Assembly (NCBI RefSeq): GCF_000337595.1 | Contig: NZ_AOIL01000012.1 | Span: 21,242-78,530, forward strand | Length of the DNA: 57,289 nucleotides | Origin: Natrialba taiwanensis DSM 12281 | GTDB taxonomy: Archaea > Halobacteriota > Halobacteria > Halobacteriales > Natrialbaceae | Direction: 5' to 3' | In this document: positions 1 through 7,759 of the stretch, one piece after another | Layout of the letters: every line of letters starts with the position of its first letter | How positions within the stretch are numbered: position 1 is the first letter of the stretch | The notes under the pieces: model-generated | The model's database searches: none | What the model was told of the DNA's origin: nothing | Seen by the model: only the letters and a program-made list of their open reading frames with translations | Translations under genes and position numbers: made by a program

Positions 1-10
1 AATCGTTGAT

Positions 11-44
11 TTCTGACTGCCAATCAGAACGTGTCGCGTTCTGA
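11..44. repeat. alternating inverted repeats TTCTGA / TCAGAA / TTCTGA
   Basis: Three six-base blocks alternate in orientation with seven-base spacers: TTCTGA at 11-16, TCAGAAC at 24-30 and GTTCTGA at 38-44. The middle block can pair with either flank, 6 bp on the left and 7 bp on the right. This could be a terminator of a gene left of the window, two exclusive hairpins, or a row of protein half-sites. Only the repeat itself is seen. Confidence 0.5.
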
Positions 45-82
45 TGACGCTCGCTGAGGAAGGGGCAGTAGCGCCTCGATTT

Positions 83-98
83 AGGTAAATTTCTTTGC
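83..98 (+). promoter_or_regulatory. probable promoter of the KDPG aldolase gene
   Basis: An AT-rich patch containing AGGTAAATTT (83-92) stands out in GC-rich DNA about 90-105 bases before the aldolase start. The same ten bases occur in the TATA region of the glucose dehydrogenase promoter (1324-1333). If it acts as TATA, transcription would begin near 113-120, giving a leader of about 70 bases. Inference from sequence only. Confidence 0.4.
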
Positions 99-121
99 GC
101 CCCCGGGAGAACGCGGAGACG

Positions 122-190
122 ATGCCTTCGAACCACGCCGACCCATGCGAGAGGAACTATCCGTCGCGCACACGTGGAGGAAACCGATGA
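122..190 (+). other. possible 22-codon leader ORF overlapping the aldolase start
   Basis: An ATG at 122 opens a 22-codon frame whose TGA (188-190) overlaps the aldolase ATG (187-189) in an ATGA arrangement. It lies just after the predicted transcription start and spans the Shine-Dalgarno of the aldolase. Coupling by termination and reinitiation is possible. The peptide has no attenuator-like codon run, so chance is a real alternative. Confidence 0.25.
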
Positions 191-840
191 CTGACACGCG
201 AACCATCAAGGACCGAATCGTCGAAAGCGGCGTCATCGCCGTCGTTCGCGGCGTCGACGAGGAGCAAGTCGTTCCCGTCTCGCGCGCGCTCTACGAGGCC
301 GGCGTCGACGCCCTCGAAATCACGGCTGATGGCACCCGCGCCGCCGAGATGATCGCCGCCGTCGACCGCGAACTCGCGGACACCGACGCGATACTCGGTG
401 CCGGAACCGTCCTCGACGCCGCGACGGCCCAGTCCGTGATCGACGCGGGCGCGACGTTCGTCGTCTCGCCCTCCACCAGCCCCGAGGTCGTTCGCACCTG
501 CAACCGCCACGGCGTCCTCTCCGCACCGGGCGTCATGACGCCCACCGAGGCCGTCACCGCGATGGAGGCCGGCGCGGACGTGCTCAAGATGTTCCCCGCC
601 TCGACGGTCGGCCCCGGCCACATCAGCGCACTCAGCGGCCCGCTCGGCGATGTCGACATCATTCCGACCGGCGGCGTCTCGGCGGACAACGTCGACGAGT
701 TCTTCGACGCCGGCGCGGTTGCGGTCGGCGCGGGCGGAGCGATTCTCGACGCGGACGCCATTGACCGCGGCGATATGGACCAGGTTCGAGCGACCGCCGA
801 ATCGTTCGTCGCCGCCGTCGAGGACGCCCGCAACAACTGA
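187..840 (+). CDS. kdgA: 2-dehydro-3-deoxy-6-phosphogluconate (KDPG) aldolase
   Basis: Cleaves KDPG to pyruvate and glyceraldehyde 3-phosphate, the last specific step of the semi-phosphorylative Entner-Doudoroff pathway. The 217-residue TIM-barrel protein is of the bacterial Eda class I type: the Schiff-base lysine sits in LKMFPA (K134) and the catalytic glutamate in LEITADG (E44). The start at 187 follows a GGAGG seven bases upstream; an in-frame ATG at 145 would add residues with no family resemblance. Glucose dehydrogenase and gluconate dehydratase follow on the same strand. KDG kinase, the missing step, is not in the window. The symbol is by function and not from a database match. Confidence 0.9.
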   Translation: MTDTRTIKDRIVESGVIAVVRGVDEEQVVPVSRALYEAGVDALEITADGTRAAEMIAAVDRELADTDAILGAGTVLDAATAQSVIDAGATFVVSPSTSPEVVRTCNRHGVLSAPGVMTPTEAVTAMEAGADVLKMFPASTVGPGHISALSGPLGDVDIIPTGGVSADNVDEFFDAGAVAVGAGGAILDADAIDRGDMDQVRATAESFVAAVEDARNN

Positions 841-1260
841 CCGTCGAGACCTCCCCGCCGTTCTGAACTCGTTTTCTCCCCTCCGAGACACCCGCTTCGT
901 CTCCCGTTCGCGCTCGGAGTCGGCGATAAACGGCCCAAAACGGTCCAATAACCTCCCGTCCGGATACTGCGGTTCTTTTGTCCCTTCCTACCAGCTCGTT
1001 ACTGTTGGTCCTGCACCGCTGTTCAAAAACTGCTGTTGCCAATCAGGTATTGCCTGTTTCTGACGAATCTTCAGCCGCTTCGGGCGTACCGAGCCGCAGC
1101 GAATACTAGTTAAGAGACGGGACAGTCACGGTATACAGAATGCAGCGCCGAGCGTAGTATGGTCAGTACCGGGATCCGATCGTATCCGCCCGAACAACCC
1201 CCTCACAGGCCGTTACTCGCCGTAGTCAGGAAGTGAGTGACGCTACACCGGCCGCCCATT

Positions 1261-1280
1261 AATATAATGAAAATTATATT
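1261..1280. promoter_or_regulatory. perfect AT-rich inverted repeat upstream of gdh
   Basis: AATATAAT at 1261-1268 and ATTATATT at 1273-1280 are exact reverse complements with a GAAA spacer. The site is about 80 bases before the gdh start and 50 before its TATA element. It could be an operator, or the TATA of an unseen upstream transcript. No terminator role is expected this close to a promoter. Confidence 0.45.
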
Positions 1281-1310
1281 TACTGGCGACGGTCGACTCC
1301 TATTCAAGGA

Positions 1311-1339
1311 TTTACTACTGGAGAGGTAAATTTTTATTT
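1311..1339 (+). promoter_or_regulatory. gdh promoter with TTTAC-N10-GTAAA dyad
   Basis: TTTAC (1311-1315) and GTAAA (1326-1330) form a dyad with a 10-base spacer directly upstream of a TATA-like TTTTTATTT (1331-1339). The ATG at 1361 lies about 26 bases past the TATA centre, as for a leaderless transcript. The dyad resembles the haloarchaeal TrmB sugar-regulator site as I recall it (TACT-N7/8-GAGTA). A related dyad precedes gnaD. Confidence 0.5.
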
Positions 1340-1360
1340 CACCGGTTCCCAGAGTCGGGT

Positions 1361-2440
1361 ATGAAAGCGATCGCTGTCGAACCGGGTGCTGGGGAGCCTG
1401 CTCTCGTCGAGCGGCCCCGTCCCGAACCCGAACCGGGAGAAGCGCTCGTGCGCACGCTTCGCGTCGGGATCGACGGGACCGACCACGAAGTAATCGCGGG
1501 CCATCACGGAAACCTGCCCGCGGGCGCGGACCGACTCGTCCTCGGCCACGAGGCCGTCGGCGTCGTCGAAGAGCCAAACGGCACTGAACTCGACGCCGGC
1601 GAGTTCGTCGTGCCGACCGTCCGTCGTCCGCCGGGTCGCTCCAACGAGTTCTTCGAGCGCGGCGAGCCGGATATGGCACCCGAGGGCGAGTACTTCGAGC
1701 GCGGGATCGTGGGCGCACACGGGTTCATGGCGGAGTACTTCACTAGCCCCGCCGAGTATCTCGTTTCGATCCCGCCTGAACTCGCCGAACTCGGCTTTCT
1801 CGTCGAACCGATCAGCATCACCGAAAAGGCCATCGAGCACGCCGTCGCGACACGCTCTGCGTTCGACTGGACCCCCGAGACGGCGCTCGTCCTCGGTAAC
1901 GGCCCGCTCGGGCTGCTCACGCTCGCGATGTTCGAATCGGTCCTCGACATCGACCGAACCTACTGTCTCGGTCGGCGGGATCGCTCCCATCCGACCGTCG
2001 AACTCGTCGAGGATCTCGGCGCGACCTACGTCGACTCCCGCGAGACGCCGGTTTCGGAAATTCCTGACGCCCACGAAGCCGTCGATCTGGTCTACGAGGC
2101 GACCGGCCACGCCAAACACGCCTTCGAGACGGTCGACGCGCTCTCACCCAACGGGGTCGGCGTCCTGCTCGGCGTCCCCGAACCCTGGGAGTTCGAGGTC
2201 GACGGCGGCCGCCTCCACCGCGAACTCGTCTTGCACAACAAGGCGCTCCTCGGTACCGTCAACTCCCACCGCGGCCACTTCGAGGCCGCCATCGACACGC
2301 TCTCGCAACTCCCCGAATGGTTCACCGACGAACTCGTCACGGGCGTCTACGGTCTCGACGACTACACGGCAGCATTCAAGGACGGCGACGATATCGTCAA
2401 AACTGCGGTCGAGTTCGACGCGCCGGCGGGCGGCTTCTGA
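1361..2440 (+). CDS. gdh: glucose 1-dehydrogenase, zinc-dependent MDR family
   Basis: Oxidises glucose to gluconolactone with NAD(P)+, the entry step of the haloarchaeal Entner-Doudoroff pathway. The protein has 359 residues. Residues equivalent to the known haloarchaeal zinc site are present: D38, H63-E64 in LGHEAVG, and E149 in LVEP. The Rossmann motif GNGPLG lies near residue 178. The ATG sits about 26 bases after a TATA-like element, so a leaderless message is likely. gnaD follows after 64 bases that carry their own dyad, so the two may be transcribed separately. Family assignment is firm; the preferred sugar is inferred from pathway context. Confidence 0.93.
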   Translation: MKAIAVEPGAGEPALVERPRPEPEPGEALVRTLRVGIDGTDHEVIAGHHGNLPAGADRLVLGHEAVGVVEEPNGTELDAGEFVVPTVRRPPGRSNEFFERGEPDMAPEGEYFERGIVGAHGFMAEYFTSPAEYLVSIPPELAELGFLVEPISITEKAIEHAVATRSAFDWTPETALVLGNGPLGLLTLAMFESVLDIDRTYCLGRRDRSHPTVELVEDLGATYVDSRETPVSEIPDAHEAVDLVYEATGHAKHAFETVDALSPNGVGVLLGVPEPWEFEVDGGRLHRELVLHNKALLGTVNSHRGHFEAAIDTLSQLPEWFTDELVTGVYGLDDYTAAFKDGDDIVKTAVEFDAPAGGF

Positions 2441-2475
2441 GTGGGACTCGTGAACCCACCACGGATTCAAAACAA

Positions 2476-2493
2476 TTACTACCATAGGTGTAA
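2476..2493. promoter_or_regulatory. TTAC-N10-GTAA dyad upstream of gnaD
   Basis: TTAC (2476-2479) and GTAA (2490-2493) are separated by 10 bases. The left half, TTACTAC, is identical to that of the gdh dyad. It also reads as TACT-N7-GTGTA, close to the TrmB-type site. It ends 11 bases before the gnaD ATG, so it would overlap the promoter or transcription start, whereas in gdh the dyad is upstream of TATA. Confidence 0.45.
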
Positions 2494-2504
2494 GTGGGGT
2501 TTCT

Positions 2505-3743
2505 ATGGGAATCGATTACTCGCAGCTTCACGACCCGAACGCCGAGTACACGATGCGCGAACTCTCGGCGGAGACGATGGGCGTTACCCGAGAACGTGGG
2601 GGCGGCCGCGACGTGGAGATCACGGACATCCAGACGACGATGATCGACGGCAACTTCCCGTGGACGCTCGTACGAATCTACACGGACGCGGGGACCGTCG
2701 GCACCGGCGAGGCCTACTGGGGCGCGGGCGTTCCGGAACTGATCGAGCGCATGACGCCGTTCCTGCAGGGCGAGAACCCGCTCGACATCGACCGGCTCAC
2801 GGAACACCTCGTCCAGAAGATGTCCGGCGAGGGCTCGATCGGCGGCGTCACCGTGACCGCAATCGCGGGAATCGAAGTCGCACTCCACGACCTCGCGGGG
2901 AAAATCCTCGACGTGCCGGCCTACCAGTTGCTCGGCGGCAAGTACCGCGACGAGGTCCGCGTCTACTGCGACTGTCACACCGAGGAGGAGGCCGACCCCG
3001 ACGCCTGCGCCGACGAAGCCGAGCGTGTCGTCGAAGAACTCGGCTACGACGCCCTGAAGTTCGACCTCGACGTCCCCTCGGGCCACGAAAAGGACCGCGC
3101 GAACCGCCACCTTCGCGAACCCGAGATCGAACACAAGGCCTCGATCGTCGAAGCCGTCACCGAACGCGTCGGCGACCGCGCCGACGTGGCTTTCGACTGC
3201 CACTGGACGTTCTCCGGCGGCTCCGCCAAGCGTCTCGCGGAACGCCTCGAAGCGTACGACGTCTGGTGGCTCGAAGACCCCGTTCCGCCGGAAAACCACG
3301 ATGTCCAGCGGGAGGTCACGCAGGGGACCACGACGCCGATTACCGTCGGCGAAAACGTCTACCGCAAACACGGCCAGCGCCGCCTGCTCGAAGAGCAGGC
3401 CGTCGACATCATCGCCCCCGACATGCCCAAGGTCGGCGGCATGCGCGAAACGCAGAAAATCGCTGACTTCGCCGACCTCTACTACGTACCCGTTGCGATG
3501 CACAACGTTTCCTCACCCGTCGCGACGATGGCGAGCGCCCACGTCGGCGCGGCGATTCCGAACTCGCTCGCCGTCGAGTACCACTCCTACGAACTCGACT
3601 GGTGGGCGGACCTGGTCGAAGAAGACATCATCGAGGACGGCTACATCGAAATCCCCGAGAAACCGGGACTCGGCGTCACGCTCGATATGGACGCCGTCGA
3701 GGAGCACATGATCGACGGCGACGAACTCTTCGACGAGGCCTGA
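2505..3743 (+). CDS. gnaD: D-gluconate dehydratase, enolase superfamily
   Basis: Dehydrates gluconate to 2-keto-3-deoxygluconate. The 412-residue protein has the mandelate racemase/muconate-lactonizing layout: an N-terminal capping domain, then a barrel with acid/base and metal residues that I place at K185 (LKFDLD), D231 (AFDCHW), E257 (WLEDP), E283 (VGEN) and H333 (MHNVSS). The N-terminal stretch DYSQLHDPNAEYTMREL matches what I recall of haloarchaeal GnaD, which supports the ATG at 2505. It lies between gdh and htrA and completes a three-gene sugar-oxidation set with the aldolase. Confidence 0.93.
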   Translation: MGIDYSQLHDPNAEYTMRELSAETMGVTRERGGGRDVEITDIQTTMIDGNFPWTLVRIYTDAGTVGTGEAYWGAGVPELIERMTPFLQGENPLDIDRLTEHLVQKMSGEGSIGGVTVTAIAGIEVALHDLAGKILDVPAYQLLGGKYRDEVRVYCDCHTEEEADPDACADEAERVVEELGYDALKFDLDVPSGHEKDRANRHLREPEIEHKASIVEAVTERVGDRADVAFDCHWTFSGGSAKRLAERLEAYDVWWLEDPVPPENHDVQREVTQGTTTPITVGENVYRKHGQRRLLEEQAVDIIAPDMPKVGGMRETQKIADFADLYYVPVAMHNVSSPVATMASAHVGAAIPNSLAVEYHSYELDWWADLVEEDIIEDGYIEIPEKPGLGVTLDMDAVEEHMIDGDELFDEA

Positions 3744-3942
3744 GACGGTCTGCTGTAGGATTCCCGGCGTACTCGCAAGGCGGGTCGCGGGCAAGACGGG
3801 TCGCGGGTCGTCGGCGCTGACTGACCGCAGTCCGTATGAGACACATGCCACTGTCTGGTTTCTTTTTCCGTTCCCGTCCCTGTTCCCGCGCCCGTGCTGG
3901 GGCGTGTTTTATCCCCTTCGTCGGGGTGGGACCCCCACGACG
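3744..3942 (+). other. intergenic region with direct repeats and htrA promoter
   Basis: CGGGTCGCGGG occurs twice (3781-3791 and 3797-3807), just after gnaD. A TATA-like GTTTTAT at 3905-3911 precedes the htrA ATG by about 35 bases. The intervening leader contains CCCC/GGGG blocks able to fold into a short hairpin. Confidence 0.35.
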
Positions 3943-5106
3943 ATGCAACGAGAACGAGAGCGAGAGCGAGCACTTCCGCGACGGCAGTTCCTTCGAACAC
4001 AGGCCGGCCTGGTCGGCACAGTTGCCCTGATCGGCGGCGGGACCACGACTGTACTGGCACAGGACTCCGAGAACGAATCCGGGTCCGAGACTGGGTCCGA
4101 CTCCGGAACCGAATCCGAGAGTCCGTACACCGAGATCTACGACGAGAGCATCGACGATGTCGTTCTCGTCGTTGTTGGTGGCACCGGCGACGGCACCGAG
4201 ACCGAAAACCAGCAGGGCGGGCTCGGCTCCGGATTCGTCGTCGACGACCATGTCATCACCAACGCCCACGTCGTCGGCGAGGCGAGCGACGTCGAACTCC
4301 AGTTTCGCGACGAGCAATGGCGAACTGGCTCGGTCGTCGGAGCCGATCCGCACAGCGACATTGCCGTTATCGAGGTCGACGACTTCCCCGACATCGTCAA
4401 CGGACTCTCATTTGCCGACGACGACCCCGTGATCGGCCAGGAGGTGCTCACGCTCGGCAACCCGCTCGGACTTGACGCCTCCGTCTCACAGGGACTCGTC
4501 AGCGGGATCGACCGCTCGCTTCCGAGTCCGACCGGCTTCGCTATCCCCGCCGCGATCCAGACCGACGCGCCGGTCAACCCCGGCAACAGCGGCGGCCCGC
4601 TCGTCACTCTCGACGGCGACGTGCTCGGCATCGTCTTCGCCGGTGCCAGCCAGACGATCGGCTTTGCCATTTCCGCACTCCTCGCGGAACGAGTCGTCCC
4701 GCAACTTATCGACACCGGGACGTACGAACACGCCTACATGGGCGTCGGCGTCCTCCCGGTCGGGCCACAGATCGCCGAGGCGAACGACCTCGACGAACCG
4801 CGCGGCGTACTCGTCGCGGAAACCGTCCCCGATTCTCCCGCCGACGGCGTCCTCGAACCGGTCTCCGAGGAGACGACCGTCGACGGAACGCCCGTCCCCG
4901 TCGGCGGCGACGTAATCGTCGCCATCGAAGGCGAACCGATCCCGAACGAGGACCGCCTTTCGACCGTCCTGGCGCTCGACACCTCCCCCGGAGACACGAT
5001 CGAAATCGAGATCATCCGCGACGGAGACCACCAGACGGTCGATCTCACCCTCGAAGAGCGACCCGAACAAGAGATGCAGACCCCAACACCACCCGAACCG
5101 CCCTGA
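3943..5106 (+). CDS. HtrA/DegP-type serine protease, Tat-exported
   Basis: Trypsin-like protease with a C-terminal PDZ domain, expected to degrade or bind misfolded proteins outside the membrane. The N-terminus has a Tat-like RR motif (LPRRQFLR, residues 11-18) followed by a hydrophobic stretch; no Cys-lipobox is evident. The catalytic triad is H109 (NAHVVG), D139 (HSDIAVIE) and S216 (GNSGGPL). The PDZ domain spans roughly residues 265-375. An acidic Ser/Glu-rich linker follows the signal. I start at ATG 3943 because the GTG at 3904 would put 13 residues before the Arg-rich signal head. Total 387 residues, usual for the family. Confidence 0.9.
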   Translation: MQRERERERALPRRQFLRTQAGLVGTVALIGGGTTTVLAQDSENESGSETGSDSGTESESPYTEIYDESIDDVVLVVVGGTGDGTETENQQGGLGSGFVVDDHVITNAHVVGEASDVELQFRDEQWRTGSVVGADPHSDIAVIEVDDFPDIVNGLSFADDDPVIGQEVLTLGNPLGLDASVSQGLVSGIDRSLPSPTGFAIPAAIQTDAPVNPGNSGGPLVTLDGDVLGIVFAGASQTIGFAISALLAERVVPQLIDTGTYEHAYMGVGVLPVGPQIAEANDLDEPRGVLVAETVPDSPADGVLEPVSEETTVDGTPVPVGGDVIVAIEGEPIPNEDRLSTVLALDTSPGDTIEIEIIRDGDHQTVDLTLEERPEQEMQTPTPPEPP

Positions 5107-5184
5107 GCAGCCGCTTGCCGAGACGCGGCAGTTGCAAGCGCGCAATTGTCGGCGTCGGATCTGGTGTGACCGATTACCCGACCC

Positions 5185-6141
5185 ATGACCGACATCGGCT
5201 ACAAACTCATCTGTGAGGAACACGGCCCGAACGAACTCGTCGACTACGCTACCCTCGCCGAACAGTCTGCCTTCGAGTTCGCGATGATCTCGGATCACTT
5301 CCATCCGTGGACCTCGACGCAAGGCGAGAGCCCGTTCGCCTGGAACGTGATCGGCGCGATCGCACAGGCGACGACCGACCTCCGACTCGGCACCGCGATC
5401 ACGTGCCCGATTATCCGCTACCATCCGGCGATCATCGCCCAGGCGGCCGCAACGGCCGGCGTCCAGCTCCCCGGCCGGTTCTTCCTCGGCGTCGGCACCG
5501 GCGAGCAACTGAGCGAACACATCCTCGGCGACCGGTGGCCGGAACACGAGGTCCGCCTCGAGATGCTCCGCGAGGCCGTCGACATCATCCGCACCCTCTG
5601 GGAAGGGACCACCACGAGCTATCACGGAGACTACTACACCGTCGAGAACGCTCGCATCTACACGCTCCCGGAGGATCTCCCGCCGATTCACGTCGCCGCC
5701 GACGGCCCGAAAACCGCGCGAGCCGCCGGCGACATCGGCGACGGCCTCGTCGCCGTCCGTCCCGACGACACCCTCGTCGACTCCTTCGAGACAGACAGCA
5801 CCGCGGACGCACCCCGCTACGCTGAACTCGACGTCTGCTACGCCGAAGACAAACAGGAGGCGATCGAGACGGCTCACGAGATCTGGCCGCAAGCGGCACT
5901 GCCGGGGAAACTAATGTGGGAACTCGCGACGCCCGCTCACTTCGAGCAGGCGACTGAAGCGGTTACGAAGGACGAAATCGCGGAGCTAGTCGTCTGCGGG
6001 CCGGATCCCGAAGCGCACATCTCGGCGATCCAGGAGTACATCGACGCCGGCTTCGACCACGTCACGATCCACCAGATCGGGCCGAATCAGGCCGAGTTCG
6101 TCGAGTTCTACGAGAACGAAGTGATACCGGCGATCGAATGA
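5185..6141 (+). CDS. F420-dependent LLM-class oxidoreductase (FGD-like)
   Basis: A 318-residue luciferase-like barrel of the branch that includes F420-dependent glucose-6-phosphate dehydrogenases. Visible hallmarks are the N-terminal SDHFHPW region, the GTAITCPIIRYHPA segment and the FFLGVGTGE loop expected to bind F420. Haloarchaea make F420, so the cofactor fits. The substrate cannot be told from sequence; sugar-phosphate oxidation is tempting beside the sugar genes but unproven. A 78-base gap separates it from htrA, and it converges on the small acidic gene at 6152. Confidence 0.85.
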   Translation: MTDIGYKLICEEHGPNELVDYATLAEQSAFEFAMISDHFHPWTSTQGESPFAWNVIGAIAQATTDLRLGTAITCPIIRYHPAIIAQAAATAGVQLPGRFFLGVGTGEQLSEHILGDRWPEHEVRLEMLREAVDIIRTLWEGTTTSYHGDYYTVENARIYTLPEDLPPIHVAADGPKTARAAGDIGDGLVAVRPDDTLVDSFETDSTADAPRYAELDVCYAEDKQEAIETAHEIWPQAALPGKLMWELATPAHFEQATEAVTKDEIAELVVCGPDPEAHISAIQEYIDAGFDHVTIHQIGPNQAEFVEFYENEVIPAIE

Positions 6142-6151
6142 GTACCGTGTG

Positions 6152-6400
6152 TTAGTCAGTTGTCTCCGCTTGATCGTCCTCCTCGTCCTCCTCGTTCTCT
6201 TCTTCCTCGCTCGTTTCTTCGAGTTCATCGTCGGCAGCCCCGCCGCGGTCGTCGCGCCGTGGGGCGCTCTGCGAGCCGACTTCGCTGCTCCCGTCGTCGG
6301 CTTCGTCGGGGTCGCGGTCGATCCGTTCGAGTTCGTCTTCGATCTCCGCCTCGCGTTCGGATTCGTACTCGTCCGCGCGGTCGGTATCGTCTTCTGCCAT
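6152..6400 (-). CDS. small highly acidic protein, function unknown
   Basis: An 82-residue protein of mostly Asp, Glu, Ser and Arg, ending in a long Glu/Asp run; expected to be disordered. I start at the ATG at 6400, where the acidic composition begins; the longer frame from 6469 adds residues of ordinary composition without support. It is transcribed divergently from secE and ends 10 bases from the stop of the oxidoreductase gene. I recognise no domain. Confidence 0.6.
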   Translation of the reverse strand: MAEDDTDRADEYESEREAEIEDELERIDRDPDEADDGSSEVGSQSAPRRDDRGGAADDELEETSEEEENEEDEEDDQAETTD

Positions 6401-6500
6401 GTACCCGGCTTCGTTGTCGAACGGTTTGGACGACAGGCCGTCGAGTGCAACGTGGGACACGAAAGACAAATAAAAGACCCCGCGCTGTGAATAGACAAAT

Positions 6501-6677
6501 ATGGACGTTCCCTACGACCTCACCTCGTACGTTCGGGTGTTGAAAATGGCGACGACACCCACCAGTCAGGAGTTCTTCCAGGTATCGAAAATCGCCGGTG
6601 CAGGAATCCTCCTGGTCGGATTGCTCGGATTCATCATTGGAGGGATCATGCTCCTGTTGCCGGGCGGTGGTCTCTGA
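6501..6677 (+). CDS. secE: protein translocase SecE/Sec61-gamma subunit
   Basis: A 58-residue single-pass protein: a basic/amphipathic N-terminal half (residues 1-30, with [11 protein letters not shown]) and one hydrophobic helix (about 32-54, with [12 protein letters not shown]). This is the usual size and layout of archaeal SecE, which clamps the SecY channel. Its TGA overlaps the nusG ATG (TGATG at 6675-6679), as in the conserved archaeal secE-nusG pair. AAATAAAAG at about 6468-6476 is a good TATA for a leaderless start at 6501. ftsZ, often found upstream in haloarchaea, is absent. Confidence 0.93.
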   Translation: MDVPYDLTSYVRVLKMATTPTSQEFFQVSKIAGAGILLVGLLGFIIGGIMLLLPGGGL

Positions 6678-7114
6678 TGGGCATCTTCGCTGTCAAAACG
6701 ACGGCGAGTCAGGAGCGCACCGTCGCGGACATGATCATCAACCGCGAGGAACCCGAGATTCACGCCGCACTCGCGCCGGACTCGCTTACCTCCTACGTGA
6801 TGGTCGAGGCTGACGGTGACGCCGCCCTGAGCCGCGTCCTCGAGGACATCCCACACGCCCGCAACATCGTCCCGGGCGAGTCGGATATCTCCGAAGTCGA
6901 GCACTTCCTCTCGCCGAAGCCGGATGTCGAAGGGATCGCCGAGGGCGACATCGTCGAACTCATCGCCGGCCCGTTCAAGGGCGAGAAGGCCCAGGTCCAG
7001 CGCATCGACGAGGGCAAAGATCAGGTGACGGTCGAACTCTACGAGGCGACGGTTCCGATCCCGGTGACGGTCCGCGGGGACCAGATTCGCGTGCTGGACA
7101 GCGACGAGCGCTAA
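6677..7114 (+). CDS. spt5: transcription elongation factor Spt5 (NusG)
   Basis: A 145-residue archaeal Spt5: an N-terminal NGN domain (residues 1-85) that contacts the polymerase clamp, then one KOW domain (about 90-140) with [15 protein letters not shown]. It works with Spt4/RpoE'' to keep polymerase processive and may couple transcription to ribosomes. Its start overlaps the secE stop, so the two are translationally coupled. Length and domains are typical. Confidence 0.95.
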   Translation: MGIFAVKTTASQERTVADMIINREEPEIHAALAPDSLTSYVMVEADGDAALSRVLEDIPHARNIVPGESDISEVEHFLSPKPDVEGIAEGDIVELIAGPFKGEKAQVQRIDEGKDQVTVELYEATVPIPVTVRGDQIRVLDSDER

Positions 7115-7207
7115 GACGACCACTGTCTGGCGCATCTCGTCTCGAATTGCGAACACCTACCAGCACCGCTTTTTCCCGACTGGCACTTCGACTGTCGCGC
7201 CGACCCG

Positions 7208-7495
7208 CTACCGATCTAACTCAGTTGCAATCGCTTCGGTGTCCGCCACATCCTCGATCGCCGACAGCAGTTCCTCGCGCTCGCGAACCTCGGCTGAACT
7301 CGCGCCGTACGCGCGGACGTACTCCGCACGACTATGTTCCGTAAAGGCGTGCCGAATCGCGAGATAGCCGTCCGGAACAACCGTCCCACAGACGTTGCAC
7401 TCACACTGGTCGTGCTCGGTCGCCTGATGGACGACGGCCGATTCGACATCCGCGAAGACCTCGCCACAGCCATCGATTCCACATTCCCAGGCCAT
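7208..7495 (-). CDS. small two-zinc-finger protein
   Basis: A 95-residue protein with two C2H2-like units: CGIDGC followed by VVHQATEH (about residues 5-29), then CNVC followed by IRHAFTEH (about 34-55). The C-terminal 40 residues are acidic and probably helical. This is a common haloarchaeal small zinc-finger type likely to bind nucleic acid or protein; no function is assigned. It is a single gene on the opposite strand to its neighbours. Confidence 0.8.
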   Translation of the reverse strand: MAWECGIDGCGEVFADVESAVVHQATEHDQCECNVCGTVVPDGYLAIRHAFTEHSRAEYVRAYGASSAEVREREELLSAIEDVADTEAIATELDR

Positions 7496-7759
7496 TCGTC
7501 TTCACGGTGAACTCGAGAGGCCGTCCTAATGGTCTTTTCGCAGTATATGTGATCGCAAACAGACATAGACGTGGCACCGCCAGGGAGCGAGATGGAACTC
7601 GTGGAGATCGAATCGGTGGCGACAAGGGCAGAGACGACGAAACCACCGTGAAAAGCCGGAGTCTGATAGTGACAGCCATACACTATTCCGGCCCAGATCC
7701 AACCGTTAACCGAGTTCAGAATCAGAATTCATAACTTTTCGGTCGCGAAACGAGGGTAT
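7496..7759 (+). promoter_or_regulatory. intergenic region with promoter of the PHP gene
   Basis: No coding frame looks real here. CATAACTTT (7728-7736) is a TATA-like element about 28 bases before the GTG at 7760. The predicted start of transcription coincides with an ATG immediately followed by TGA (7758-7763). Confidence 0.4.

Larger units (their letters stand above)
841..1360 (+). other. 520-base intergenic region before glucose dehydrogenase
   Basis: No convincing coding frame on either strand. The distal part (841-1250) shows nothing I can name. The last 110 bases hold the regulatory elements of the dehydrogenase: a perfect AT-rich dyad at 1261-1280, a second dyad at 1311-1330 and a TATA-like T-run at 1331-1339. 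Both dyads and the TATA are described separately. Confidence 0.6.

Noticed and set aside
3781..3807. Direct repeat CGGGTCGCGGG after gnaD as a mobile-element mark
   Set aside because: Only two short copies with 5 bases between them, no terminal inverted repeats; slippage in GC-rich DNA explains it.
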